Source: Chitinophaga pinensis (lineage in GTDB: Bacteria; Pseudomonadota; Gammaproteobacteria; Burkholderiales; Burkholderiaceae_C). From it: DNA of 64,000 bases. Shown one piece after another: positions 36,726 to 45,887 of the stretch (position 1 is its first letter; each line of letters begins with the position of its first letter). The position numbers were made by a program, and so were the translations under genes. The notes under the pieces were generated by a model that did no database searches, was not told where the DNA came from, and worked only from the letters and a program-made list of their open reading frames with translations. The stretch covers positions 1-64,000 of the forward strand of contig CALPRQ020000007.1 of the NCBI GenBank assembly GCA_943326015.2, given 5' to 3'.

Positions 36726-38782
36726 AAAGGCTTTTGAGCGACAGCCAGGCCGTCCAGGGTTTCAAGGATCCGTCGTGCCACCAGCGCTCCACCACGCTCG
36801 TTCAAGTGGTCGTCGTCGAAGTACAGAGGCTGACCGTCGGCCTCGGCGCGGCACCATCCAGCAGGTCTGGTGTCGCAGAAAAGGTCAGCCACCGGCATCA
36901 AACGCAGATTGGGGTGCTTGCGCATTGCCGATTCGAACTGCTCCAGTACCCAGGCATGCCGCTTCACATAAGCGGAATAGGGGGTCTGAACCGGGCCGCC
37001 ACCGTAGCGTGACCGCTTGATCATTTGCTCGGGTACATGCCAGCCGACTTCAGGAACTGGTGCCACAAGCACTACGGGTACACCCAGTCCGTCCAGCCAA
37101 CCCAGCCAGGTCTGCAGTGCTTCGGCTTTGTGGCCTCTGTCGTGACCACGCTGGTTGTCCTGGGTGACTCCGACTTTCAGCGGGCAGCGCGTGGTTTCCC
37201 GACCACCGATCGTGTTGTCGAAAAGACATCCAGTTTCATCCTTCGCTCCCATGATCGACAAGCCGTAGCTCCAGCGCAGCGACACCACGACGGCATCGAT
37301 CTGCTTGTCGCGCAGGAATGGGCCTAGATCACGGGCAAAGAACCTCTCGCAGCGTTTCCAATCGGCAAAATCGGCTTGTGGTGCCATCAGGGTCGGGATG
37401 TTCTTGCAGTCGCCAAAACGGATGTAATGAACACCCCAGGTGGAAGCCGGAAATACTTGCTGTATGCCATGGTTGAGCATGTCGGCATGCGAATCGCCCC
37501 ACCAGGCAAAGCGATGCAAGGGGGAGCTGGCGCCTATGTTGTCGCTGAACCGGCCTATGTGCACTCCACCTACTTCATGGCTGGTTCTGGGCAGTCTGGT
37601 CACGCCGTCCCCTTCGTAGCTCAGCCAGGCGCGTTCCTGTGGCGTGAGCCGCTGCGGCAGGCCATCTGTCTCGTGCAGCAGCAAGCCAGTCGCTGTCAGC
37701 AATGCGGCCACGACACCACAACTCCACAGTAAAGGCTTGGTCGGCACCTGCTGAGCCTTTCGCACCGGTTGCTCGAAGTGCACCAGGGACAGGCGTGCCA
37801 GTATCACCGTGGGCAACATGAGGACCAGCAGCAGCCCAGGGCTGGGCGCGTCGAGCAGGCGCAGCCGCGTGAAAGCCATGACCGGCTGATGCAAGAGGTA
37901 AAGCCCGTAAGAGAGCAGGCCGATCCAGACCAGTGGCGCCGAGGACAGCATCTTGCCCACCCGGGTGCCGGGTGCCGTCACCAGCAATACGGCGGTGGCG
38001 AGCACCGGCAGCATGGTCAAGGGACCGGGCCAGGAAGTCTGTTCGTCCAGGCTCAGGATAGCCAACAGCAGCAGTCCCAGCGAAGCGACAGCGAGCAGTT
38101 CGCGTGGGAGACTATTCCCTGTCCAGCGGCCCGCCGTCCACTTCGCGCAGAGCGTGCCGATCAGCAACTCCCAGAAGCGTTGTAGCGGCAGGTAGAAGCT
38201 GGTGGGCTCAGGCTGGCGCGTCAGCCAGATCGCGTAGGCCAGCGATGCCAGCGTCACGAGCAAGAGCACCGCATCCACCAGCCTGTGCTTGCCATTGCGT
38301 ACCCATCGGTACAGCAGCCAGGCCAGCAGCGGGAAACTGAGATAGAACTGCTCCTCCACCCCCAGCGACCAGGTGTGGACCAAGGGCATCTCTTCCACGC
38401 CGGGCGAGAAGTAATTGATGGTTATGTCGAACAGTAGGTTGCTGGCCGACAGCGTGGCGGCCACCATGCTCTGGCCGAAGTTCTGGAACGGGTCTGGCAT
38501 CATCCAGAACCAGGCGAACGGCAGGCACAAGGCCATGGTGAGCAGCAGCGGTGGCACGATGCGGCGAAAGCGCCGCTCGAAAAAATGCCGGAACGAGAAA
38601 TCACCGCGAGCCAGACCGGAAAGCACGATGCCACCGACCAGATAGCCCGAGATCACGAAGAACACATCCACGCCCACGAAGCCACCGCCTGCCCAGGGGA
38701 CGCCCGCATGGAACAGGATGACCGACACCACGGCCACGGCGCGCAGGCCATCGATGTCGGGTCGATAAGCTGCAACGGTCAC
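36722..38782 (-). CDS. Acyltransferase-3/SGNH polysaccharide O-acyltransferase (OafA-like)
   Basis: A 686-residue OafA/YrhL-type protein. The N-terminal 360 residues form about ten membrane segments, with YRPDIDGLRAVAVVSVILFHAG, FVGVDVFFVISGYL and the RRIVPPLLL region of the acyltransferase-3 domain. The C-terminal part is a periplasmic SGNH domain with the nucleophile in FAWWGDSHADML and the D-x-x-H in FDDDHLNERGG. It transfers acyl groups, usually acetyl, to an extracellular polysaccharide. ATGA overlaps on both sides. Confidence 0.94.
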   Translation of the reverse strand: MTVAAYRPDIDGLRAVAVVSVILFHAGVPWAGGGFVGVDVFFVISGYLVGGIVLSGLARGDFSFRHFFERRFRRIVPPLLLTMALCLPFAWFWMMPDPFQNFGQSMVAATLSASNLLFDITINYFSPGVEEMPLVHTWSLGVEEQFYLSFPLLAWLLYRWVRNGKHRLVDAVLLLVTLASLAYAIWLTRQPEPTSFYLPLQRFWELLIGTLCAKWTAGRWTGNSLPRELLAVASLGLLLLAILSLDEQTSWPGPLTMLPVLATAVLLVTAPGTRVGKMLSSAPLVWIGLLSYGLYLLHQPVMAFTRLRLLDAPSPGLLLVLMLPTVILARLSLVHFEQPVRKAQQVPTKPLLWSCGVVAALLTATGLLLHETDGLPQRLTPQERAWLSYEGDGVTRLPRTSHEVGGVHIGRFSDNIGASSPLHRFAWWGDSHADMLNHGIQQVFPASTWGVHYIRFGDCKNIPTLMAPQADFADWKRCERFFARDLGPFLRDKQIDAVVVSLRWSYGLSIMGAKDETGCLFDNTIGGRETTRCPLKVGVTQDNQRGHDRGHKAEALQTWLGWLDGLGVPVVLVAPVPEVGWHVPEQMIKRSRYGGGPVQTPYSAYVKRHAWVLEQFESAMRKHPNLRLMPVADLFCDTRPAGWCRAEADGQPLYFDDDHLNERGGALVARRILETLDGLAVAQKPL

Positions 38783-39744
38783 AGCAATTCCAAGTCAGAG
38801 AAGCGCAGATGCCATTGGTCGGCTGAGGGCACCGGGCTGTTGACCTCGCGTGAATGCAGGTGCAGCACCGGTTTCGGGATCGGCAGGCTTCCGCCCCGCA
38901 GCAGTTCCGGCCAGCGGGCCGCACTGTGGGTGGGACGCCAGACCCAGTAATCGACGCCCTGGCGCACGGACAGCGGCATGGAGCGCAAGGCTTGCGATAC
39001 CTGCAGTCCCGGCGCCAGCGACAAGACGCCTTCACGCAAGCCCTTGCGGCTGTGCACGCGAACGGCACCCAGCAGCTTGTCCTTGACGATGACGGGGTGG
39101 TAGCTGGCCACCGGGCAGGTCGATAGCCTCCAGACCAAAGTCTCCGGGCTCCAGTCGGTGCCGAGGTCCGAAGTCTTCCAGGCCTCGGCAAGCCCGGCCC
39201 AGTCGCCGTGATCGAAAACCGACCAGTCGGCAGCAGCCGGCAGCGGTAATTCCTGGACCGGCTTGCCGGCCGCCCGTCGTGCCAGCCTTGAAGCGCCAGC
39301 CAGGCCGTTGGGGCGAATGCCGGCTGACAGGGGGGCCACAGCTACCCAGCCCATCTTGCGGTAGCCCGGACCGCTCTTGCCATTGGGCGTGTTGAACACG
39401 ATGTCGGTGCCATCGGCTCGCAGGTATTCCAGGCCTTCCAGCGTCAGCTTGCTGAAGATGCCCTTGCCCTGGTGCGCCGGGTGGGTGGCGGTGTCGACCG
39501 CGCGCGCGCAGGCCCAGCGCCGCCCCTGGCCATCGACCAGGCGCCAGCGCATGAAGGCGCGCAGGCCGATCAGCTTGTCGTCCTCGAATGTGCCCAGCAC
39601 CAGGCTGCGCCCGAAGGGGTTGTCGACATGCTTCCAGCTCCACCAGTCCGCCTGGCGCGAGCCCTGTGGGCCTTCGCCCAGGGATTCGGTAGCCAGTTCC
39701 AGCAGCGCGGGCTGGTCCGCTTCACTCAATTCGCGAATGATCAT
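38779..39744 (-). CDS. GNAT-family acyltransferase
   Basis: A 321-residue protein starting MIIRELSEADQPALLELATE with a GNAT fold: the acetyl-CoA loop THPAHQGKGIFSKLTLEGL, then GTDIVFNTPNGKSGPGYRKMGW. The C-terminal 150 residues are a second, less clear half. It resembles the GNAT at 45.0-45.9 kb in the QGKG.F / FNTPN / YRKMGW pattern. The start is set at the ATG overlapping the stop of the deacetylase gene upstream (ATGA); the frame is open for ten more codons. Substrate is unknown, likely an amino sugar or lipid-linked intermediate. Confidence 0.85.
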   Translation of the reverse strand: MIIRELSEADQPALLELATESLGEGPQGSRQADWWSWKHVDNPFGRSLVLGTFEDDKLIGLRAFMRWRLVDGQGRRWACARAVDTATHPAHQGKGIFSKLTLEGLEYLRADGTDIVFNTPNGKSGPGYRKMGWVAVAPLSAGIRPNGLAGASRLARRAAGKPVQELPLPAAADWSVFDHGDWAGLAEAWKTSDLGTDWSPETLVWRLSTCPVASYHPVIVKDKLLGAVRVHSRKGLREGVLSLAPGLQVSQALRSMPLSVRQGVDYWVWRPTHSAARWPELLRGGSLPIPKPVLHLHSREVNSPVPSADQWHLRFSDLELL

Positions 39745-40556
39745 TTGAGCCTCCCTTTGATGCGTTCCACCCAATATTCTTCATGGCTGATGCCGTTTCT
39801 TATTTTTCGCTCACCCCAGAAACCGGCATCGCTGCCGCGCAAGGGGACGCGGGGCCAGGCCATGCAGGCCAGGTCGCCCGGGAGTCCGTGATGTGGCAGG
39901 CCGGCAAACCCGGCGTCAAAGTAGCTGCCCAGCACACTGGCGGTTTCGGCAGTGAACTTGCCCCTTGGGTAGGCGTACAGGCGCGGGCGTGGCAGGCCTT
40001 CGGCGGCAAAGCGGGTCAGCGCCTTCTCGGTGTCGGCAGCCAGCTCGGCTGCGCTCTGGGTCGGAGCTTCGCGATGGGCATGAGAATGTGCCCCCAGGGT
40101 GATCCAGGGTGAGTCGGCCATCGCGCGCAGTTGCTCCCAGCTGCAGGGCCGGTAGCGGCTGCGATCGACCGCAAAGCTGACTGGGGGCTCACCAGTGTCG
40201 ATGAAGTGGGTGGGAACGAAGAGTACGACCGGCAGTTGCAAACGCTGCAGCAGCGGCCACAGGTGATCGTGTGCATCGCTGAAGGCGTCGTCTACCGTGA
40301 TCAGTGCGAGCGGGCGATTGTCTCGTGCAGGGGACAGGAATTCCGATCCATGCAAGACACGATAGCGCGCAGCGATGCTGTGCAGCCAGGATTGCGCCTG
40401 TGCCGGGGTGACCTCGAGTTCGCTGCAGGCATCGGGCATCAGGCGATGCAGCGTGAACACCGTCACCGGAGCACGCCGCGAGGGCGAGGGTGCGATGGCA
40501 CTGAAAGCCTTGACGCCATGCCAGGCCAGGGATTTGAGCTGGTGGCCCAGGCTCAT
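39741..40556 (-). CDS. Polysaccharide deacetylase (NodB/CE4 family)
   Basis: A 271-residue CE4 protein. Motif 1 is ITVDDAFSDAHDHLWPLL (the base Asp and metal Asp; Ala replaces the usual Gly after DD), and motif 2 is LGAHSHAHREA (metal His pair). YAYPRGKFTAET is motif 3. It would remove acetyl groups from N-acetylated sugars during export or assembly. I placed the start at the ATG overlapping the stop of the membrane gene upstream (ATGA); the frame extends 88 codons further but only as out-of-frame sequence of that gene. Confidence 0.9.
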   Translation of the reverse strand: MSLGHQLKSLAWHGVKAFSAIAPSPSRRAPVTVFTLHRLMPDACSELEVTPAQAQSWLHSIAARYRVLHGSEFLSPARDNRPLALITVDDAFSDAHDHLWPLLQRLQLPVVLFVPTHFIDTGEPPVSFAVDRSRYRPCSWEQLRAMADSPWITLGAHSHAHREAPTQSAAELAADTEKALTRFAAEGLPRPRLYAYPRGKFTAETASVLGSYFDAGFAGLPHHGLPGDLACMAWPRVPLRGSDAGFWGERKIRNGISHEEYWVERIKGRLK

Positions 40557-41824
40557 GCCGGGCTCCGGAAACCGCGCTGCGGTTGCAAGGGGCGCCGGAT
40601 TGACAAGCCCGGATTCTGGCCAGTCAGCGGAACTCGTTGGTAGCGCGCAGTGCGCGCGGCGCAGGCAATGGCCGCCAGCGCATAACTGAACTTGGCGCGA
40701 TGGCGGATGGCCGTGCCCGCGTTGCTGGAACCGAAGGCGTAAGCCAGCGCAATGGTCATCACCACGCCCAGCACCATCAGCACCTTGGGAGACAAGGCGT
40801 TGGCCTTGTAGGCGCGCCACAATTCCCGGAAGCAGAAGGCATACAGCAGCACGTCCAGAAAACCCAGTACATGCCCGGCCGAGCGGATGTCCCAGGGCAG
40901 CGGCGAGAAAAAGAAGTAGATCAGGCGCAGCGGTACGCTGGCGGCCACGTCGCCGTAGCCCTCAACGGCGAAATCCTGCAAGTAGGCAGAGCCGCCTCTG
41001 GCGGCCTGTATCGAGGCGGTGTTGAGCTGCTTGACCAGATTGCCGCTGCCGACCTCGCTCACCTTGTTCAGGCCGACTTCGCCAACCAGGCCTCCGGCCA
41101 TGCTGACCAAGGCCAGGAACAAAGCCAGTAGCACCAGGTTCCAGATCATGTTGGGCCTGGGCTGGCCCGGAAGGCGGCTCGCGAACATCTGGAACACAAA
41201 GACACCAGCCCCCAGTCCGCCAATGCCGACGATCATGCCGCCATGGAACATGGCCGCCACGCTGCACCAGAACGTGAACAGCAGCATGCCCGTGGCCGTG
41301 GCGTGACTGCGCTGGCCAGTCAAGGCAACCAGGCCCAGCATGAAGGGCAGCACCAGGATCATCTCGCGCAGCGCCACCACCGAATACTGTGCGGTCGAAG
41401 GCACCAGGGCCATGATCAGCGCGGCCCGCTTGGCCTGGCTGCGGTCGGCACCGCAGTTGAGCGCCAAGCGATAGGCCAGCGCCACGATCGTCAAGCCCAT
41501 GCTGATGTTGATCAGTTCCATCACCAGGATGGAGTTGCCGAACAGCGACAGCATGGCTCCCATCAGTGCGCTGAAACCGGTGCTGTGCGTGACGGTGAAT
41601 TCAGCCAGTGCACCGTCGAAGCCCAGGCGGGAAAAGTTCTGCGCCTCCATGAAAAAGGTCCTGGCGTCGCCGCGCCCAGGCAGCAGCACGAAGAACTGAT
41701 GGTGGATTAGCAGCAGCAGCATCCGCACTGCCCAGGCCTGCAGCATGACACCCCGGATCGTCGGATAGCGCATGCCGAAGGCCAGTGCCACCAGCAAGGT
41801 CAGGGAAAAGAGCAGTATCAGCAA
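40553..41824 (-). CDS. Polytopic membrane protein, GT-C or Wzy/EpsG-like
   Basis: A protein of about 423 residues with roughly ten hydrophobic segments. GRGDARTFFMEAQNFSRLGF near residue 55, followed by THSTGFSALMGAMLSLFG and MALVPSTAQYSVVALREMIL, resembles lipid-linked sugar transferases (GT39-like) and EpsG-type polymerases, which share this look. It is the best candidate for the polymerase of the cluster because no other Wzy-like protein is visible. The start is unclear: no ATG lies before the first helix, and I used a TTG at 41824 that overlaps the stop of the glycosyltransferase gene. Confidence 0.7.
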   Translation of the reverse strand: MLILLFSLTLLVALAFGMRYPTIRGVMLQAWAVRMLLLLIHHQFFVLLPGRGDARTFFMEAQNFSRLGFDGALAEFTVTHSTGFSALMGAMLSLFGNSILVMELINISMGLTIVALAYRLALNCGADRSQAKRAALIMALVPSTAQYSVVALREMILVLPFMLGLVALTGQRSHATATGMLLFTFWCSVAAMFHGGMIVGIGGLGAGVFVFQMFASRLPGQPRPNMIWNLVLLALFLALVSMAGGLVGEVGLNKVSEVGSGNLVKQLNTASIQAARGGSAYLQDFAVEGYGDVAASVPLRLIYFFFSPLPWDIRSAGHVLGFLDVLLYAFCFRELWRAYKANALSPKVLMVLGVVMTIALAYAFGSSNAGTAIRHRAKFSYALAAIACAARTARYQRVPLTGQNPGLSIRRPLQPQRGFRSPA

Positions 41825-42921
41825 GCGGCAAACCTTCGATAGAGTTGGGCGAACTGAGCGGCCACGATAGCCGGCGAGAAGGTCCGGTGGGCATATTCGC
41901 GCGCCGCATGCAGGTCGGGCAGCCCGCCTGCCAGCACCTGATCGAGCGCTGCACGCAATCCATCGGCATCGCCCGCAGCAACCAATATCCCGCGGTTGTC
42001 GGCCAGCAACTCGGGCACGCCGCCGACGTTGGTGGCCACGACCGGCAGGCCGGCGCCCAGTGCTTCGACGATGACACCGGGTTGGCCTTCGATACGGCTG
42101 GTCAGGATCAAGGCGCGCGCGCACTGCATGTGTTCAGCCACGCTGGCCGCCGATACATTGCCAATAAATGCTACTTGCGATGCCCATGGATAGGATGCTA
42201 CCACGCTATGCCATCTAATTCTCTCGGGTCCATCCCCTAGTAAAAATAGGAGCAATGCTGGGTTGTCGGCCAGCAAGGGGCCAACCGCCTGCAAGGCCAG
42301 GCCATGGTCCTTTTCCGGCGTGAAGGCGCCCACCATCAGCAGCACCTGGGGGCGTTCGTGCCAAGGCCTGATGTCACCCGAGACGAGCGGGACGATGTTG
42401 GGTATGACTTCGATGGGAGGCTGTAGGCCGGGGTGCATGGAACGCAGGTCGTCCGCGCAAGCCTGCGCAATCGAGGCCACCGCCTGACAGCGATTCAGAA
42501 AGAAATCCTGCACGGCAGTGACGACTCTGCGACCGCGTAGCCAAGGCGAGGCCAGGCTGGCCTGCCGGTAGAAGATGGTGGCGCGGCGACCACGCCAGCG
42601 CAGCAGCCAGGCGGTGAATACCGCGACCCACAAGGTGCGGCCGGCATTGGCCTGCAGGATCAAGGCTTCGCTGGCCGGCAACGCGGCCAGGCGAGCCGCC
42701 AAGCGGGTCGCCGCCAGCAGGCAACGCGGCAGCGACAGCGAGCGGCCCTGCAGCAGGCAGGCATCCACAGGCAATTCCCCGCGCCCCTCTGCCAAGGCGA
42801 TCAGTTGCGCATCGATGGGCAACGCGGGCTCGCCGTGGCGGGGCAGTTCCTCCGTCAGGCGGGTGGCAAACAGTTCGGCGCCGCGCCGTTCGCGGTGGTT
42901 AATGAGTTGTACGACCTGCAC
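41818..42921 (-). CDS. GT4 glycosyltransferase
   Basis: A 367-residue GT-B enzyme. The N-terminal domain has RRGAELFATRLTEEL, and the donor domain MVGAFTPEKDHGLALQAVGPL, LLFLLGDGPER, and LTSRIEGQPGVIVEALGAGLPVVATNVGGVPEL (the E-x7-E motif). I place the start at GTG 42921 (VQVVQLIN), because ATG codons upstream lie deep inside the preceding gene. This makes a 23-base overlap with it. Confidence 0.88.
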   Translation of the reverse strand: MQVVQLINHRERRGAELFATRLTEELPRHGEPALPIDAQLIALAEGRGELPVDACLLQGRSLSLPRCLLAATRLAARLAALPASEALILQANAGRTLWVAVFTAWLLRWRGRRATIFYRQASLASPWLRGRRVVTAVQDFFLNRCQAVASIAQACADDLRSMHPGLQPPIEVIPNIVPLVSGDIRPWHERPQVLLMVGAFTPEKDHGLALQAVGPLLADNPALLLFLLGDGPERIRWHSVVASYPWASQVAFIGNVSAASVAEHMQCARALILTSRIEGQPGVIVEALGAGLPVVATNVGGVPELLADNRGILVAAGDADGLRAALDQVLAGGLPDLHAAREYAHRTFSPAIVAAQFAQLYRRFAAC

Positions 42922-44065
42922 GACGGTTCCTGGCCACGACCGATTGAAAGAATGCCAGCATGCCCTGGCAGGATGCCTCGAGCGTGAAACGCTCCAGGAA
43001 CAGCTCGCGACCCCGGGTCCCCAGGCGCTGGGCCAGATCCGGTTCATCCAGCATCCGATTCATCGCGGCGGCAATGCTCTCGGGACGCTTGGGGTCGCAG
43101 AGCAGGGCGCTGCGATCGGGCTCGCAGCCTTCGCGCAAGCCGTCAAGGTCGGAGCAGATCACCGGTAGCTCCGCCTCCATGGCCTCGATCATGGCGCCGC
43201 TCAGGCCCTCGTAGTGGGAAGGCAGCACGAAGACATCGGCGCAGCGCAGCAACTCAGACACATCGCTGCGGTGACCCAGGCTCAGGATGGCGTCGCGTGC
43301 CGGACTGACTTCGAGTCGTTGCTGAATCTCGGCGCTGGAGTTGCCTTCACGTCCGACCAGCAGCAGGCGTGCATCCGGGTGTCCTTGCCAGACTGGCTCG
43401 AAAGCGGCGATCAAGCCGAGGTGGTTCTTCTGGTGCTCCTGCCGAGCCACATGGATGAACACCCATGCGCCATCCGGCAGGTTCAGCATGTGGCGCAGCC
43501 GTTGACGGCCATCTTCGACATGGATTTCAGGTCGACCGCGGTAAACGACCGTGATGTCCTCAGGATGAAGGTGTAGATGCTCCGCAGCGTTGAGCCCGGC
43601 GGAACGGGTCACGGCATGAACCATGGGCGAGGCCAGCCGATGCGAAATCCTGTCCATGCGCTTGACTAACTCAAGCTTCCAGGGCTTGACGCCCCGGTCT
43701 TGCTGGCGCTGTGGTCCGTAGGAATTGTTGACGATGCTGCAGGATAGCCCCAGATTTGATCGAAAACCCGAGAGTGAAAGGCAACGAGCCAATATGTCGC
43801 TGGAAAATAGGCAGCTGTGCAAGATATCGAATTCTTTACGTGCCAGCAGCTGCCTCAAGCTGTTGACACGTTGCCACCAATTATTTCCCAGGTAACTTAC
43901 TGCAACTCCATGGCTGATGACTTCATCGGAAAATCCAGGGCGTCGATCGTGGAGCATGGCAACGTGGACATCATGCCCATGCTGCTTCAGCCAAATGGAG
44001 AGGTGCGCCGTCGAACGCTCGGCTCCACCCGGACCTAACCCATCAATCAACAAGCAGATTTTCAC
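42899..44065 (-). CDS. GT4 glycosyltransferase
   Basis: A 388-residue GT-B enzyme starting MKICLLIDGLGPGGAERSTAHLS. The donor half has FIHVARQEHQKNHLGLIAAF, ARLLLVGREG and VLPSHYEGLSGAMIEAMEAELPVICSDLDGL. Acceptor and donor sugars are unknown. It lies five bases after the deacetylase gene. Confidence 0.92.
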   Translation of the reverse strand: MKICLLIDGLGPGGAERSTAHLSIWLKQHGHDVHVAMLHDRRPGFSDEVISHGVAVSYLGNNWWQRVNSLRQLLARKEFDILHSCLFSSDILARCLSLSGFRSNLGLSCSIVNNSYGPQRQQDRGVKPWKLELVKRMDRISHRLASPMVHAVTRSAGLNAAEHLHLHPEDITVVYRGRPEIHVEDGRQRLRHMLNLPDGAWVFIHVARQEHQKNHLGLIAAFEPVWQGHPDARLLLVGREGNSSAEIQQRLEVSPARDAILSLGHRSDVSELLRCADVFVLPSHYEGLSGAMIEAMEAELPVICSDLDGLREGCEPDRSALLCDPKRPESIAAAMNRMLDEPDLAQRLGTRGRELFLERFTLEASCQGMLAFFQSVVARNRRAGRTTH

Positions 44066-44070
44066 GGTTG

Positions 44071-45009
44071 TCAGCTGTTTCTGAGTGCGCGCGCCTGGGT
44101 GTCGCGGCGAATGAGGTGATAGATGCGGCTGTGCCAGCCCGAAGCGATGAAGACGAAGCGCCAGATCGAGGCGTAGTCATCCATGCGAAGTCGCGAGATC
44201 AAGGGCATGCTTGCATTGAGCTGCGAGGCAGGCATGGTGCGATGGTCGAACAGAAAAACCGAAGACGCTTGGGCTTCGGCAGCTGCCTGCAAGGCATCTG
44301 GATTGAAGTTGCCGTTGGGCAAGGCAAAGGCTACCTGCGCAAAGCCAAGCTGCTTTTTCACTGTGGCGATACTGCCGCTGACTTCTCGCTGTACCTGTTC
44401 TGCCGAGCACATGTCCAGGCAAGGGTGACTGACGCTGTGTGCGCCGATCTCCATGCCCTGCTTCATGGCCGCACTCAATTCGCTCCATTCGGGATTCCTG
44501 GCTGGACGAGATGCGGAGACATGTTCCGAAACAAAGGTTTTACGATCCGTGTCGGGCAGCGTCTTCAGTCTGGCGATCAGTGCCTGGCTGCTGGAAAAGC
44601 GTTGTCCATGAATTTCAAGGTTGGAATTCTGTTGCCATGCGCGGCTGCTGGTCACCCACCAGGGTTCAGTTCTGGAACCGATCCAGTCTGTGACCACGAA
44701 CAAGGCAGATGGCATGCCGTGAGACGCGAGAACTGGCGCTGCCCGGTCGAGAACGGACGGGTCGCCATCGTCAAAGGTAATGAGTACTCGGGGCCTGGTC
44801 GAAAGACTGTGATGCTTGTGCTTTTCCGCCAGCAGTTGTCCCAGGCCCAGTACCTCCGCGGATCTGTTCAGAACAGCCATATGCTGGCTGAAACGCTGGG
44901 CATTGCTGACGGCGTGGTAGCAGAGGACGCGAAACGAAGTTCCAAACAGCCAGTCGTGCAGCGTGCCCAGTATCCTCAACGCCTGTGCGGCCAGAAAGAC
45001 TTGGGTCAT
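44071..45009 (-). CDS. Polysaccharide deacetylase (NodB/CE4 family)
   Basis: A 312-residue CE4 protein with FRVLCYHAVSN, motif 1 VLITFDDGDPSVLDRA, motif 2 MEIGAHSVSHPCLDM and a motif-3-like ALPNGNFNPDALQAA. It is the second deacetylase of the cluster and again sits next to a GNAT gene, which overlaps it by four bases. Residues 100-160 contain an insertion with WWVTSSRAWQQ. No signal peptide is visible; an N-terminal hydrophobic stretch may anchor it. Confidence 0.9.
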   Translation of the reverse strand: MTQVFLAAQALRILGTLHDWLFGTSFRVLCYHAVSNAQRFSQHMAVLNRSAEVLGLGQLLAEKHKHHSLSTRPRVLITFDDGDPSVLDRAAPVLASHGMPSALFVVTDWIGSRTEPWWVTSSRAWQQNSNLEIHGQRFSSSQALIARLKTLPDTDRKTFVSEHVSASRPARNPEWSELSAAMKQGMEIGAHSVSHPCLDMCSAEQVQREVSGSIATVKKQLGFAQVAFALPNGNFNPDALQAAAEAQASSVFLFDHRTMPASQLNASMPLISRLRMDDYASIWRFVFIASGWHSRIYHLIRRDTQARALRNS

Positions 45010-45887
45010 AGCGTGTCAAGGAAAGCCAATGGACTGATCTGGTTGAGCACCTCCAGCGTCTGTTCATGTGTCTGGCCAGGGCGGCCGATCACATGGCCGC
45101 TTGGCCGTGAGTAGCGAGGCAGCATGGACCGGTCTGGCTCAGTCGCCAGGACGATTCTGTAGCCCAGGGGCATGGGGGCACGGGAAGTCGCAGCACCGTG
45201 GCGTGAGAGCACGCCACACAGGTTTTCCCTGTGGACAAAGAAGTATTCGGGGTGAACGGAAAAGCTGTAGTCTGGTCGATTGAAACGATGCTGGAGGTAG
45301 GCAATCAGTCCTGGATCGCTCGCCCCATGGAGACTGGACAAGGCCTCCAGCTTCAAGCGTCTGGAGGGTCGCCAGCCGAAGCCACGTACCGTCATGGTTT
45401 CCATCAGGACGGGCCAACCCAGCTTTTTCCAGGGATTGAGGGCCGCAGTATTGGGGAATCCGATGATGAGATCTTCCTTTGGTAGTTCATCCAGGATTCT
45501 TTGGTTGACCTCGGCGAACAGGCCTTTTCCTCTCGCTGCAGGAGATGTCACGATATCGCCTGGTTGCCAAACTGGTTGTTTCGTCCTCAGGTTTTCAGGC
45601 ATTCTGAAGAAGCTGCTGACCGCCATCAAGTCACCAGATTCGTTCAAGGCCGCGAAGACAACTGATTCTCCAAGAGGCGAGCCAAAGTGTTTTCTCTTCA
45701 GTTCAGCTGCTGCATGAGAGTAGCCTAGTTCACTTTGCAGTAGCCGGTGCCAATGTGCGATCTGTAGATCATCATGGGCTCGAAGTTGCCTGAAGGTCAG
45801 TGGCGAGTCGATCGGGCTTTTCAGTGGCATCATGGTGGCTCTCCTGATTTCCGCTTGCATGAGAACTTCAGACATGGTTTGCATCAC
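45006..45887 (-). CDS. GNAT-family acyltransferase
   Basis: A protein of up to 293 residues with a GNAT core: GDIVTSPAARGKGLFAEVNQ (acetyl-CoA loop R-G-K-G-x-F), LIIGFPNTAALNPWKKLGWPV. It parallels the GNAT at 38.8-39.7 kb. Several starts are possible: ATGs at 45887 (20 bases inside the upstream GT2 gene), 45860 and 45833; the latter two fall outside the upstream gene. Four-base overlap with the deacetylase gene. Confidence 0.8.
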   Translation of the reverse strand: MMQTMSEVLMQAEIRRATMMPLKSPIDSPLTFRQLRAHDDLQIAHWHRLLQSELGYSHAAAELKRKHFGSPLGESVVFAALNESGDLMAVSSFFRMPENLRTKQPVWQPGDIVTSPAARGKGLFAEVNQRILDELPKEDLIIGFPNTAALNPWKKLGWPVLMETMTVRGFGWRPSRRLKLEALSSLHGASDPGLIAYLQHRFNRPDYSFSVHPEYFFVHRENLCGVLSRHGAATSRAPMPLGYRIVLATEPDRSMLPRYSRPSGHVIGRPGQTHEQTLEVLNQISPLAFLDTL

